Below, in pieces: positions 27,190-34,883 of a DNA stretch of 48,462 nucleotides. Source of the stretch: JALQUL01 sp964556425. Its GTDB lineage: Bacteria > Pseudomonadota > Gammaproteobacteria > Burkholderiales > Burkholderiaceae_C. Under the pieces are notes generated by a model, which was given only the letters and a program-made list of their open reading frames with translations, did no database searches and was not told the origin of the DNA. Positions within the stretch are counted from its first letter, which is position 1, and every line of letters begins with the position of its first letter. The DNA is taken from positions 1-48,462 of the forward strand of contig CAZKWC010000021.1 of the NCBI GenBank assembly GCA_964556425.1, written 5' to 3'. A program made the translations under genes and the position numbers.

Positions 27190-27723
27190 ATGATTGAAAT
27201 TATCTACGCACAACCACAAAAAGAACAATCACGTGCTAACAAAGCGCTTATTGATGCGGTCACACAATTACCTGATGTCAATGTCAATGATATTTATGTG
27301 AACTACCCTGATTTTCAAATTGATGCTCAGGCCGAGCAAGAGCGTTTATTAAAAGCGAAAACTATTATTTGTCAGTATCCAATCCATTGGAATCACTCAC
27401 CTGCTTTACTCAATTTGTGGTTTGAGAAGGTATTTACCTATGGTTGGGCCTATGGGCAAGGTGCAGAAGCTTTAAAGGGCAAACGTCTGTTATGGGTAGC
27501 CACTGCCGCTGGTGAAGAAAAAAACTACCAAGAAGAAAATACTCAGCATCTCACTCTTGCACAATTGGCTAGCCCACTGCAACAAACTGCCGAATTTTGT
27601 GGCCTCGAATGGTTAGAGCCGATTGTGCTTTATAGTTCAGAAAAACGCACCGAAGATGAAATGAAAAATGCAGGTGAACTTTATAAACAAAGAATCTTGC
27701 AAGAATTAGAAACCACTCATTAA
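27190..27723 (+). CDS. NAD(P)H-dependent oxidoreductase, quinone reductase-like (KefF/MdaB fold)
   Basis: A 177-residue flavodoxin-fold protein of the Flavodoxin_2 group. The signature YPIHWNHSPALLNLWFEKVFTYGWAYG (about residues 63-89) is the FMN/quinone site of KefF/YwrO-type reductases. KefF also binds KefC, a potassium efflux channel, but no kef gene is here, so a general quinone or drug reductase is the safer call. It lies 28 bases after nth and ends at a terminator. Confidence 0.85.
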   Translation: MIEIIYAQPQKEQSRANKALIDAVTQLPDVNVNDIYVNYPDFQIDAQAEQERLLKAKTIICQYPIHWNHSPALLNLWFEKVFTYGWAYGQGAEALKGKRLLWVATAAGEEKNYQEENTQHLTLAQLASPLQQTAEFCGLEWLEPIVLYSSEKRTEDEMKNAGELYKQRILQELETTH

Positions 27724-27749
27724 TTGCCTGCGACTACACATCCAAAAAC

Positions 27750-27784
27750 ATGGCTTGTTTGTTCAATACAACAAGCCATTTTTA
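27750..27784 (+). terminator. Intrinsic terminator after the quinone reductase-like gene
   Basis: ATGGCTTGTT and AACAAGCCAT form a perfect 10-bp stem with a ten-base loop followed by TTTTTA. It ends the nth-reductase transcript 27 bases after the stop. Confidence 0.85.
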
Positions 27785-27876
27785 TTTGACCAAAATTCAA
27801 CTTTTTGCGCAAGTTTCAACCCTTAATAAAGCAACTTTTGAATACAATTGCATTTTTTAACTTGAAGTATTTTTAT

Positions 27877-28092
27877 ATGAAAAAAACCACTCTTGTTCTA
27901 GCCCCTTTAAAACCTAGAAACCCATTTGTAGTAAAAGCCGCACTTGCCAAAGCAGGTAAACATATTCGCACTGAAAAAACCATCAGGCAAAAACAAAAAA
28001 AAGCAATTGCTCAAGAACTGGCAAAATCAAAATCTGCTTATAAGGGTTTCGCTGCTCACTATTTTATTCAATCCAATACGGCTTTCAACTAG
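27877..28092 (+). CDS. Small basic protein of unknown function
   Basis: A 71-residue, strongly basic protein starting MKKTTLVLAPLKPRNPFVVKAA, with a Lys/Gln-rich helix in the middle (KTIRQKQKKAIAQELAKSK). The LxPKPRNP-type N-terminus followed by KAGxH resembles short uncharacterised proteins that I associate with Burkholderiales; that recollection is not a database match. The charge suggests RNA, DNA or ribosome contact, which is inference. The frame continues 24 codons upstream, but that part is A/T-rich and unlike the rest, so ATG 27877 is preferred. Its stop lies inside the loop of a 14-bp inverted repeat. Confidence 0.6.
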   Translation: MKKTTLVLAPLKPRNPFVVKAALAKAGKHIRTEKTIRQKQKKAIAQELAKSKSAYKGFAAHYFIQSNTAFN

Positions 28093-28114
28093 GCATTATC
28101 GGATTGAATAAAAT
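28061..28114. repeat. 14-bp perfect inverted repeat spanning a stop codon
   Basis: ATTTTATTCAATCC (28061-28074) and GGATTGAATAAAAT (28101-28114) pair perfectly around 26 bases. The left arm is inside the small basic protein gene and the stop codon is in the loop. It may act as a terminator-like hairpin in either direction, with A/T-rich stem ends replacing a T-run. Confidence 0.7.
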
Positions 28115-28214
28115 TTAAAAATGGTGGATAGTTTTTAATCTTATTTTTTACAATTTCTTATTTTTAAAAACCTAAGTCCACTTCAACACTTAGCAAATTT
28201 GCATTTTGCAACTC

Positions 28215-29462
28215 TCAAACTCTAGCTAAGGGCATTGCTTGCTCTACCAAGCTGGCATGCAAAGCAGCTCCTAAAGGCAAAATATTATCGTTAAAATCAT
28301 AACGGCTATTATGTAAAAAACAGCTGCCCGCACCATTAGCTTCACTTTGCCCAATTCGCAAATAAGCGCCTGGTTTATGTTGCAGCATAAAGCTGAAATC
28401 CTCAGCTCCCATGCTTGGGTCTAAGTTACCAATAACGTTGTCTGAACCTACCAATCCAGTGGCGACTCGAGCGGCAAATAAAGCCTCGGCTTCGGTGTTA
28501 ATGGTAGCTGGGTAACCTCTTTCATACTTAACCGTTACAGTTGCCCCAAAAGCCTGTGCAACACCCTGACAAACCTCTTTAATTCGTTTTTCAAGCAGTA
28601 CTTGAACCTCTGCTTTAAAGGTACGCACAGTGCCCACCAAGGTGGCATCATCTGGCAAAACTGTATAGGCGCTTAAATCGCCAGCTTGCAGGGCACAAAT
28701 ACTAATCACGGCATTGTCTAGTGGCCTTACATTTCTGGCCACAATCGCTTGCAATGCCACAATAATTTGACCTGCAATCATGACTGAGTCAATGGCCTGA
28801 TAGGCATGAGCACCATGGCCACCATTACCATGCACCACAATACTTAATTTATCGGAAGCGGCCATCATGGGGCCAGGATTGACTGCGATTTTGCCAGTAG
28901 GCATCGCTGGCCAGTTATGCATGCCATAAACTGACTGCACTGGGAATCGATCGAACAAACCATCTTCTATCATGGCCCTTGCACCAGCATATCCCTCCTC
29001 ACCGGGTTGAAAAATTAACACTGCTTTGCCATCAAATTGACGGGTTTCGACTAAATATCTTGCAGCTGCCACCAACATGGCGGTGTGACCATCGTGGCCA
29101 CAAGCGTGCATGAGACCCGATTTTTTTGACTTCCAACCAAAAGCATTATTTTCAGTGAGAGGTAAAGCATCCATGTCGGCGCGCAAACCTATCATTTGAT
29201 TTTGATGATTGGTTTTCCCATTAATAACGGCTACTAAACCTGTTTTACCAATACCGGTATGAATTTCATCAACACCACAAACTTTGAGGGCTTCATGCAC
29301 CCTTTTAGAGGTATACACCTCCTCAAAACCAAGTTCGGGATTTTCATGCAACTCACGTCTTAATGCGGTCATCTCACCTGAAAACTGATTAATGTGAGCA
29401 AAAACATTGCCATTGACTTTAAAACCTAAATAGGCGCTTTGATCTGAAGAAGAGGGATTCAT
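28215..29462 (-). CDS. M20 family amidohydrolase (hippurate hydrolase-like)
   Basis: A 415-residue metallopeptidase/amidohydrolase of the M20D group (HipO, AmhX, IAA-amino acid hydrolase). LRADMDALPL and MHACGHDGHTAML carry metal ligands, FQPGEEGYAGARAMIEDG the catalytic Glu, and a C-terminal MGAEDFSFML and FLHNSRYDFND finish the site. The dimerisation lid domain lies in the middle. The substrate is probably an N-acyl amino acid. The ATG at 29462 has TAGGAAA eight bases upstream and is preferred to an earlier in-frame ATG. Confidence 0.88.
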   Translation of the reverse strand: MNPSSSDQSAYLGFKVNGNVFAHINQFSGEMTALRRELHENPELGFEEVYTSKRVHEALKVCGVDEIHTGIGKTGLVAVINGKTNHQNQMIGLRADMDALPLTENNAFGWKSKKSGLMHACGHDGHTAMLVAAARYLVETRQFDGKAVLIFQPGEEGYAGARAMIEDGLFDRFPVQSVYGMHNWPAMPTGKIAVNPGPMMAASDKLSIVVHGNGGHGAHAYQAIDSVMIAGQIIVALQAIVARNVRPLDNAVISICALQAGDLSAYTVLPDDATLVGTVRTFKAEVQVLLEKRIKEVCQGVAQAFGATVTVKYERGYPATINTEAEALFAARVATGLVGSDNVIGNLDPSMGAEDFSFMLQHKPGAYLRIGQSEANGAGSCFLHNSRYDFNDNILPLGAALHASLVEQAMPLARV

Positions 29463-29830
29463 AATAAATTTCCTAAAAGTTACTAAGTCCGCCATAACAA
29501 AACACAAGACTTATTTGCATGGCATGTATGGGAATTTATAGAGTTGAACTATTGAGAAGATTTTAAAACCATAAGCCAAAAGCATGGCTAAAAAACCAAC
29601 AAAAAAGTTCGTCCAATCTTGCAACATGATGGTTGTTAGTCGTTTTGCTAGAGCTTACGGATGGGTTGATAAAGTCATTGATAAACTATTATGACTGAGC
29701 TTGCACCAACTACCATCAAAAATCAAGTCAGTAACAAAAAATCTCATGCCTAGTGGTTTAAGCAGCAATTAGATTAAAAATAATAATTTACCCATATTCT
29801 TAACTCGCCATTATTTATATGGGAGATAGA

Positions 29831-29890
29831 ATGACACAATCAATCCGTCATGCCAGACGCAATAGCCAGTGTAAGGTGTTGAATCACTAA
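29831..29890 (+). CDS. Possible 19-residue leader peptide (uncertain)
   Basis: A short frame, MTQSIRHARRNSQCKVLNH, preceded by GGGAG with five bases before ATG. It has three arginines in five codons and lies 266 bases upstream of an arginase-family gene. It could be a leader peptide, a decayed gene start or chance. No family is recognised. Confidence 0.25.
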   Translation: MTQSIRHARRNSQCKVLNH

Positions 29891-29933
29891 CTCTTTCAAC
29901 CCTTGGCGCAGCTAAGTTAAAAGTAAAAACTTC

Positions 29934-29986
29934 AAATTGCATATTGCATATTGCAAATTGCAAATTGCAAATTGCAAATTGCAAAT
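29934..29986. repeat. Seven-copy 7-bp tandem repeat (AAATTGC)
   Basis: Seven complete units lie head to tail: one AAATTGC, two ATATTGC, four AAATTGC, then a partial AAAT. The array is in the leader region, 171 bases upstream of the agmatinase-like gene. A repeat of seven base pairs changes helical phase and could vary by slipped-strand mispairing. Confidence 0.95.
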
Positions 29987-30156
29987 ACCCTTATATCCAT
30001 TTATTTTTATTTGGCCCCTTAATAAGACTAAAAATTGGTACTTTAAAAAGACCAATTTCTCAACGATACTTTATCTTTTAATTAACAAAATATAAAATTT
30101 TCTGGTCGCCACTGTAAAAACAGGCACAATTATTCATTTTCCATCATTATTTTTAT

Positions 30157-31086
30157 ATGTCCCAATTACATTTTGCTTATGTCAATCATGGCATGCGTTT
30201 TTTAGCCGCAGAGGCGCTTTCCAATCAAGAGTTTGCTGTCGCTGGCATATCATTCGATGGTGCAGTCACTAACCGCCCAGGAGCTCGTTTTGGACCTGCA
30301 GAAATTCGTAAAGCATCCCATATGTTGTGTGATGCAACACATCCTTATTTTGATGTTTCTCCGCTAGAGCATTTAGGCGATGCGGGTGATATGGTATTGC
30401 CTAATGCGTCTGGTTTGCCTCCGGTTAGAGCGGCCATAGAGGAGCAAGCCAGTGTATTAATGCAAAAGCATCATTGTGTGTTTTTGGGGGGTGACCACTC
30501 TATAACACTACCTCTTTTAAGAGCAGCCAAAAAAATATATGCCCCAGAACAAGAATTAGCCTTAATTCATTTTGATGCTCATTGTGATACCTGGCAAGAT
30601 CATTTTGGTGAGCCTAGTGGCCATGGTACATGGACTTATGAGGCCATCCAAGAAGGACTAGTAAGTCCAGAACATACCGTACAAATCGGGATTCGCTCAT
30701 CGGGTACCAAAGAGGCCAGAGAATATGTTCAAGATCAGGGCGGACAAATCTTTGGTGCACGGCAATTAAGGGGCAAAGACGGCGATGCCCTTGACTCCAT
30801 CATTAACAAAATCGTAAGTCGCATTGGTAATCGTCCTTGTTATTTAACACTTGATATTGACTGCCTAGACCCTGCTTTTGCCCCTGGTACAGGTACACCA
30901 GAACCAGGCGGCATGACGAGTTCACAAGTGCTGACCTTTTTAGAAGCTTTTTCAAAGCTTAATTTAATTGGTATGGATTGTGTAGAAGTTGCGCCAGCCT
31001 ACGACCATGCAGAACTCACTAGCAATGCCGCAGCGACTTTTGTTTGGACTTATTTATCTGCACAAGTTGCCAAAAAATCTTTTTAA
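30157..31086 (+). CDS. speB: Agmatinase/arginase family ureohydrolase
   Basis: A 309-residue ureohydrolase. Metal ligands are seen in GGDHSITLP (about residues 110-118), FDAHCDTW (about 142-149) and TLDIDCLDPAFAPGTGTPEPGG (about 227-248). The length and NRPGARFGPAEIR start fit agmatinase, which converts agmatine to putrescine and urea. Guanidinobutyrase, guanidinopropionase and guanidine hydrolase belong to the same family and cannot be excluded. It is followed 21 bases later by an amine-oxidising flavoprotein, giving a plausible agmatine-to-putrescine degradation pair. Confidence 0.82.
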   Translation: MSQLHFAYVNHGMRFLAAEALSNQEFAVAGISFDGAVTNRPGARFGPAEIRKASHMLCDATHPYFDVSPLEHLGDAGDMVLPNASGLPPVRAAIEEQASVLMQKHHCVFLGGDHSITLPLLRAAKKIYAPEQELALIHFDAHCDTWQDHFGEPSGHGTWTYEAIQEGLVSPEHTVQIGIRSSGTKEAREYVQDQGGQIFGARQLRGKDGDALDSIINKIVSRIGNRPCYLTLDIDCLDPAFAPGTGTPEPGGMTSSQVLTFLEAFSKLNLIGMDCVEVAPAYDHAELTSNAAATFVWTYLSAQVAKKSF

Positions 31087-31107
31087 TTTCTCTTTTATAA
31101 ACAGCTT

Positions 31108-32418
31108 ATGAGCTCGCGCCTACTTCAATCGGACACACAACTGAATCAAGAAAGTTATTACGAAGCATCGGTTCACCGACCTAGTTTTAACCCCTCCCTC
31201 CATCACGATTTAGAAGTAGATGTAGTGGTAATTGGTGCTGGTTTTGCAGGCTTAAGCACTGCCCTTGAGTTAAGGCTCAAAGGGTATTCTGTGGTGGTAT
31301 TAGAAGCCGATAAAGTAGGTACTGGTGCTTCTGGTCGTAATGGTGGTCAAGCCATTGTAGGCTACGCCAGTGGTATGGATTTAATTGAGCAACAATTAGG
31401 CACACATCATGCCAATATGCTCTGGCAAAGCTCATTAGATGCTATTGATTTAATTGACCAAAGAATTGCCAAATATAAAATTGAATGTGCCAGGGTAAAG
31501 GGTTATCAGTATGTGGCCGATAGCCGCAAAAAAGCCATTCAGCTAGAGAAGGAGATGCTCCATTATGAAAATCGTTACGGACTAAAAACGGCTATCACGA
31601 CAGGATCTGACGTTAAAAATTATATTAATTCTGATCAATACCATTTGTGTGCCTATGAAAATATTTCTGGCCATTTACATCCACTGCAATATTGCTTAGG
31701 CCTAGCCAAAGCAGTGGTTCAAGAGGGAGGGCAAATTTATGAAAACACAGCAGTGCTTCAGCTAATAAAAGGTGCTACTGTTATCGCTAAAACTAAAAAC
31801 GCACAAGTCAAAGCAAAATTTGCAGTAATTGCAGGCAATTGCACATTACATGAATATGGCAGTAAAGTAGCGCCCGAATTAAAAGGTCGTATTATGCCTG
31901 TGGGTACTTATATTATTGGTACCTCACCTATTCATCCCTTATTACAAGATCAACTTTTACCCAACAACGCAGCAGTTTGTGATAATAATTTTATTTTAGA
32001 TTATTTTAGATTTAGTCAAGACCACCGTATGTTGTTTGGCGGCAGAGTGAGTTACAGCACCAAAACGCCCTACCAATTAAAAGAGAAAATGCAAGCGCGT
32101 ATGCTGACTATTTTTCCACAATTAGCGTCAACTACCATTGATTATGTATGGGGCGGGTTTGTAGATATTAGTATGAACAGAGCGCCTGATTTTGGTAGAA
32201 CAGATCAAAACATTTATTATTTACAAGGTTTTAGTGGCCATGGTGTGGCTTTAACGGGTTTAGCTGGCCAATTAGTGGCAAATGCTATACAGGGTGACGC
32301 CGAAAAACTGGATGTTTTTGCTAAAATCAAACATATGCCGTTTCCAGGTGGCGACACCTTTAGAACCCCTGCTTTGGTATTGGCTAATTTTTATAGCCAA
32401 TTAAAAGATTTGTTTTAA
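31108..32418 (+). CDS. FAD-dependent oxidoreductase (PuuB/OrdL-like amine oxidase)
   Basis: A 436-residue DAO-family flavoprotein. The dinucleotide motif VVVIGAGFAGLSTALELRLKG (about residues 35-55) is followed by GASGRNGGQ, and FSGHGVALTGLAGQ closes the FAD site near residue 375. It resembles gamma-glutamylputrescine oxidase (PuuB) and OrdL. Coming directly after the agmatinase-like gene, it may oxidise putrescine or its glutamyl conjugate, but no puuA or puuC is present. It is probably in one operon with the upstream gene. Confidence 0.85.
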   Translation: MSSRLLQSDTQLNQESYYEASVHRPSFNPSLHHDLEVDVVVIGAGFAGLSTALELRLKGYSVVVLEADKVGTGASGRNGGQAIVGYASGMDLIEQQLGTHHANMLWQSSLDAIDLIDQRIAKYKIECARVKGYQYVADSRKKAIQLEKEMLHYENRYGLKTAITTGSDVKNYINSDQYHLCAYENISGHLHPLQYCLGLAKAVVQEGGQIYENTAVLQLIKGATVIAKTKNAQVKAKFAVIAGNCTLHEYGSKVAPELKGRIMPVGTYIIGTSPIHPLLQDQLLPNNAAVCDNNFILDYFRFSQDHRMLFGGRVSYSTKTPYQLKEKMQARMLTIFPQLASTTIDYVWGGFVDISMNRAPDFGRTDQNIYYLQGFSGHGVALTGLAGQLVANAIQGDAEKLDVFAKIKHMPFPGGDTFRTPALVLANFYSQLKDLF

Positions 32419-32435
32419 TTAAGGTTTTAAAGCCC

Positions 32436-32469
32436 TAGCAATGCGTGGTGTAACAAACCAACATTGCTA
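32436..32469 (+). terminator. Hairpin after the amine oxidase gene, possible terminator
   Basis: TAGCAATG and CATTGCTA form a perfect 8-bp stem with an 18-base loop, 17 bases after the stop codon. A T-run (GGCTTTTT) occurs only 15 bases later, so termination is uncertain. Confidence 0.45.
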
Positions 32470-32550
32470 ATTGTGTATTTGGCTTTTTAGTATAGCTACA
32501 GGTGCTGATGCCTAGCTGTAATCTTAAAGTTGAAAGTTGAACACCTACTA

Positions 32551-33366
32551 TTAAATAGTCGTTAAACCTTTATACAGCATATAAGAAGCCAACAAATAAA
32601 GAATAGAAGCAAAGACTTTCTTGAGTTGTGCAACTGGTAGGGCATGCGCCGCCTTGACGCCTTGGGGTGCCATTAAGACACTAAAGCAGGCTATAACGAA
32701 TAATGCGGGTATATAGACATATCCCACTGAATAAGCGGGTAAACCTTCAGCACCTTGTCCACTCCACATATAACCCAAGCCATTGACCAATGCAATAGGA
32801 AAACCTAAAGCAGCACTAGTGGCTACTGCTGCATGGGCAGAGACATTGCACCACACCATAAAAGGTACGCTAATAAAACCCCCACCAGCTCCCACCAAGC
32901 CCGACAAAAAACCAATAAAACCACCCGCTGTAATACTGCCCAAGGTTTTTGGCATTTGACGACTAGGAGAGGGTTTACGATCTAAAAACATTTGAGTTGC
33001 AGAAAAGGCTACAAACCCAGCAAAAAACAAGGCCAAAGAAGCGCCTTTAATTAAACTAAACACGCCAACACTTGCCAATAAAGCACCTAAAACTATGCCA
33101 GGCGCCAAAGTTTTAAAAATATCCCAGCGCACTGCTCCCCTTTTATGATGAGCCCTTACGCTAGACATAGAAGTAAAAATAATGGTGGCCATAGAGGTAG
33201 CAATGGCCATTTTGACGGCTAAATCAGGATTCACTCCTCTGTGACTGAGCATGGCAGTAAGAAATGGAACCATCATCATGCCACCACCCACGCCGAGAAG
33301 ACCAGCAAAAAAACCAGTCACTAAACCCAACACACCAAGTTCTAGAATTAAAAAAGGATCAAGCAC
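32551..33366 (-). CDS. TSUP family permease (sulfite exporter TauE/SafE)
   Basis: A 271-residue membrane protein with about eight hydrophobic helices. Two repeats, LVTGFFAGLLGVGGGMMMVPFL and GFIGFLSGLVGAGGGFISVPF, are the duplicated TSUP motif. Substrates in the family are sulfite, sulfoacetate or other organosulfur anions; this one is unknown. The frame is open as far as an ATG at 33492, but those 42 extra codons have no membrane character and overlap the 3' end of the 6S RNA gene, so GTG 33366, just before the first helix, is preferred. Confidence 0.82.
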   Translation of the reverse strand: MLDPFLILELGVLGLVTGFFAGLLGVGGGMMMVPFLTAMLSHRGVNPDLAVKMAIATSMATIIFTSMSSVRAHHKRGAVRWDIFKTLAPGIVLGALLASVGVFSLIKGASLALFFAGFVAFSATQMFLDRKPSPSRQMPKTLGSITAGGFIGFLSGLVGAGGGFISVPFMVWCNVSAHAAVATSAALGFPIALVNGLGYMWSGQGAEGLPAYSVGYVYIPALFVIACFSVLMAPQGVKAAHALPVAQLKKVFASILYLLASYMLYKGLTTI

Positions 33367-33469
33367 AAAAGGATAGCTTTCTATGGGAGGTAGAAGAGAT
33401 GCACAAGGGCAATACAAGAAAGGAATAATTGGTGCATAAGCCTTTTGCGAGCAGCTTGGCGAAAATGAA

Positions 33470-33646
33470 AAGGGTGTCTGCAAACGGGCCAAGCTCTCAT
33501 CCTGAACCGGGGGTTCAGGTGGGCAAGGTCAATGCAATTTTGGGACTGTCTAACGCGAGACGGTCACGCCAACTGATGATGTTCCAAGCCCTAGCTCGTT
33601 GAGCATTGGTTCAAGGAAATATAAAACTTGGCAAACGTTGCAGACA
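33470..33646 (-). ncRNA. ssrS: 6S RNA
   Basis: On the minus strand about 177 bases fold in the 6S pattern. The closing stem pairs GTCTGCAACG (33645-33636) with CGTTTGCAGAC (33486-33476), then GCCAAG (33632-33627) with CTTGGC (33493-33488). A large internal bubble follows, and near the 3' side is the hairpin CCTGAACC-CCC-GGTTCAGG (33519-33501), like the CCTTGAACC...GGTTCAAGG hairpin of E. coli 6S RNA. 6S RNA binds sigma-70 RNA polymerase and represses transcription in stationary phase. Its place downstream of zapA matches the known proteobacterial gene order. The ends are estimated from the stem and promoter. Confidence 0.85.
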
Positions 33647-33651
33647 GGGTT

Positions 33652-33679
33652 ATTTTAACCTGTTACCAAGCTTTGGCAA
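33652..33679 (-). promoter_or_regulatory. Sigma-70 promoter of the 6S RNA
   Basis: TTGCCA (33679-33674), a 16-base spacer and TAAAAT (33657-33652) lie six to seven bases before the predicted 5' end of 6S RNA. Each box matches five of six consensus positions. The VOC gene upstream ends about 60 bases earlier, so 6S RNA likely has its own start. Confidence 0.65.
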
Positions 33680-33741
33680 AGAAATTGAAGCTTATTTATT
33701 ATATTTTTAATGTGTCAAAATTCAGACAATTAGCTTGGAAT

Positions 33742-34110
33742 TTATTGTTGAGAATGTAGGCCCAACATATTACCCTCAGTATCTAGTAGCAAAGCAATAT
33801 GGCCATAAGGACCAATAGAAGTTTTAGTCTTTTGTATGTGGCCACCCAGCGCCAGCACTTTTTCAAGTTCAGTCGTACAGTCAGCACTTGAAAAATACAC
33901 TAAAACACTATTGCCACCCGCCTTAAAACCAGGCATTTTTACCAATGCGCCAGAGCTTCCATAATGACTCATTGACATTGGAAACGCCCACATTTCCAAT
34001 TCAGTGTTATCAAGTCGAGTGAGCTGTACTGAAAATAGCGATTCGTAAAATGATTTAGCTCGATTTATATCATCCACATAAATCTCAAACCAACCTACCG
34101 GATTGTTCAT
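33742..34110 (-). CDS. VOC (glyoxalase/bleomycin resistance) family protein
   Basis: A 122-residue vicinal-oxygen-chelate protein with the two beta-alpha-beta-beta-beta halves, starting WFEIYVDDINRAKSFYESLF and ending AVLLDTEGNMLGLHS. Such small proteins serve as glyoxalases, dioxygenases or binding proteins; no function can be given. It lies 32 bases after zapA and is followed by the 6S RNA promoter. Confidence 0.82.
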   Translation of the reverse strand: MNNPVGWFEIYVDDINRAKSFYESLFSVQLTRLDNTELEMWAFPMSMSHYGSSGALVKMPGFKAGGNSVLVYFSSADCTTELEKVLALGGHIQKTKTSIGPYGHIALLLDTEGNMLGLHSQQ

Positions 34111-34142
34111 ATCAATTACCTTTCAAGCAATTAATCATGAAT

Positions 34143-34883
34143 CTAATTATTGTAGCCAGAGCTATCTTTAATCGGATAGGGATTAGCTTGGTTTTGTAGA
34201 ACTCCATCTAAACGATTGAGCATAGATACCGCCCTATCCTGCTGGGCCGTATATAAAGAATTTTGGTAAGATGAGTCTTTGTCGTTGGGTTGAGCGGTGT
34301 GGGCAACTTGCGCTGGAGCACTCGCTGTATTGACCTCCGATAAAGTAGCTGGATATTTGGCTACTGCTTGATCCGATTCTTGTGCGAAGTTAGAGACCCT
34401 TGCTGCCTGTTGACTTGCACTATTGGGAGCGCATTGCGGCAGAGGATGCAAGGACAAGTTATTTTCAGGGATTTCTTCGTGATGTAAATCAAAAGCATTA
34501 GCCAGTTGCTCGACTTGAACAGCTGCTAATGAATGTAAATGTGCGGCCAACTGGGCTTGTACGGCTTCTAATTGTGCAGTGGTTTCGTAAAGAGCATCTT
34601 CTAGCTCCCTAATTTGTCGGTTAGATTCTAAAGCTTGCAATTCTAGGTGCTCAAACGTTTGAACTGCTTGCGCCAATTGGTTTTTGCCCGTTTCGAGTTC
34701 AAAACACAAATTAAGCGCAGCCAACACCGCAATCCGGTCTCGCTGTTTTAATTTACCTGCATCGCGGATACGACACATGGTTTGGTCAACATGTGCTACC
34801 GCATTACTCATTTTTTCTTCGGTACCTTCTGGGCAAGTTAGCATATAACTTTGGCCCATAATCATGTATTCTAATTGACTCAT
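34143..34883 (-). CDS. zapA: Cell division protein ZapA with long C-terminal extension
   Basis: The first 100 residues have ZapA features: an N-terminal beta segment (EYMIMGQSYMLTCPEGTEEKM), ALNLCFELE and then a coiled coil rich in Gln and Glu to about residue 130. ZapA binds FtsZ and bundles protofilaments at midcell. Usual ZapA is about 100 residues; this one has 246, with a polar, Ala/Gln/Ser-rich tail from about residue 135. The start ATG overlaps the stop of the upstream ZapB-like gene (TAATG), so translation is coupled. The 6S RNA downstream supports the identity. Confidence 0.85.
   Translation of the reverse strand: MSQLEYMIMGQSYMLTCPEGTEEKMSNAVAHVDQTMCRIRDAGKLKQRDRIAVLAALNLCFELETGKNQLAQAVQTFEHLELQALESNRQIRELEDALYETTAQLEAVQAQLAAHLHSLAAVQVEQLANAFDLHHEEIPENNLSLHPLPQCAPNSASQQAARVSNFAQESDQAVAKYPATLSEVNTASAPAQVAHTAQPNDKDSSYQNSLYTAQQDRAVSMLNRLDGVLQNQANPYPIKDSSGYNN

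Larger units (their letters stand above)
29463..30156. other. 694-base intergenic region with a short reading frame and heptad repeat
   Basis: Between the divergent amidohydrolase and agmatinase-like genes. It holds a 19-codon frame with a good ribosome site (29831-29890) and a seven-copy 7-bp tandem repeat (29934-29982), described separately. I see no tRNA, no guanidine or other known riboswitch motif, and no transposon end. Confidence 0.6.

Noticed and set aside
29934..29986. A CRISPR array
   Set aside because: The unit is 7 bp and has no spacers, and no cas gene is present; it is a simple tandem repeat.
29463..30156. A guanidine riboswitch upstream of the arginase-family gene
   Set aside because: I looked for the conserved guanidine-I, -II and -III motifs and did not see them.
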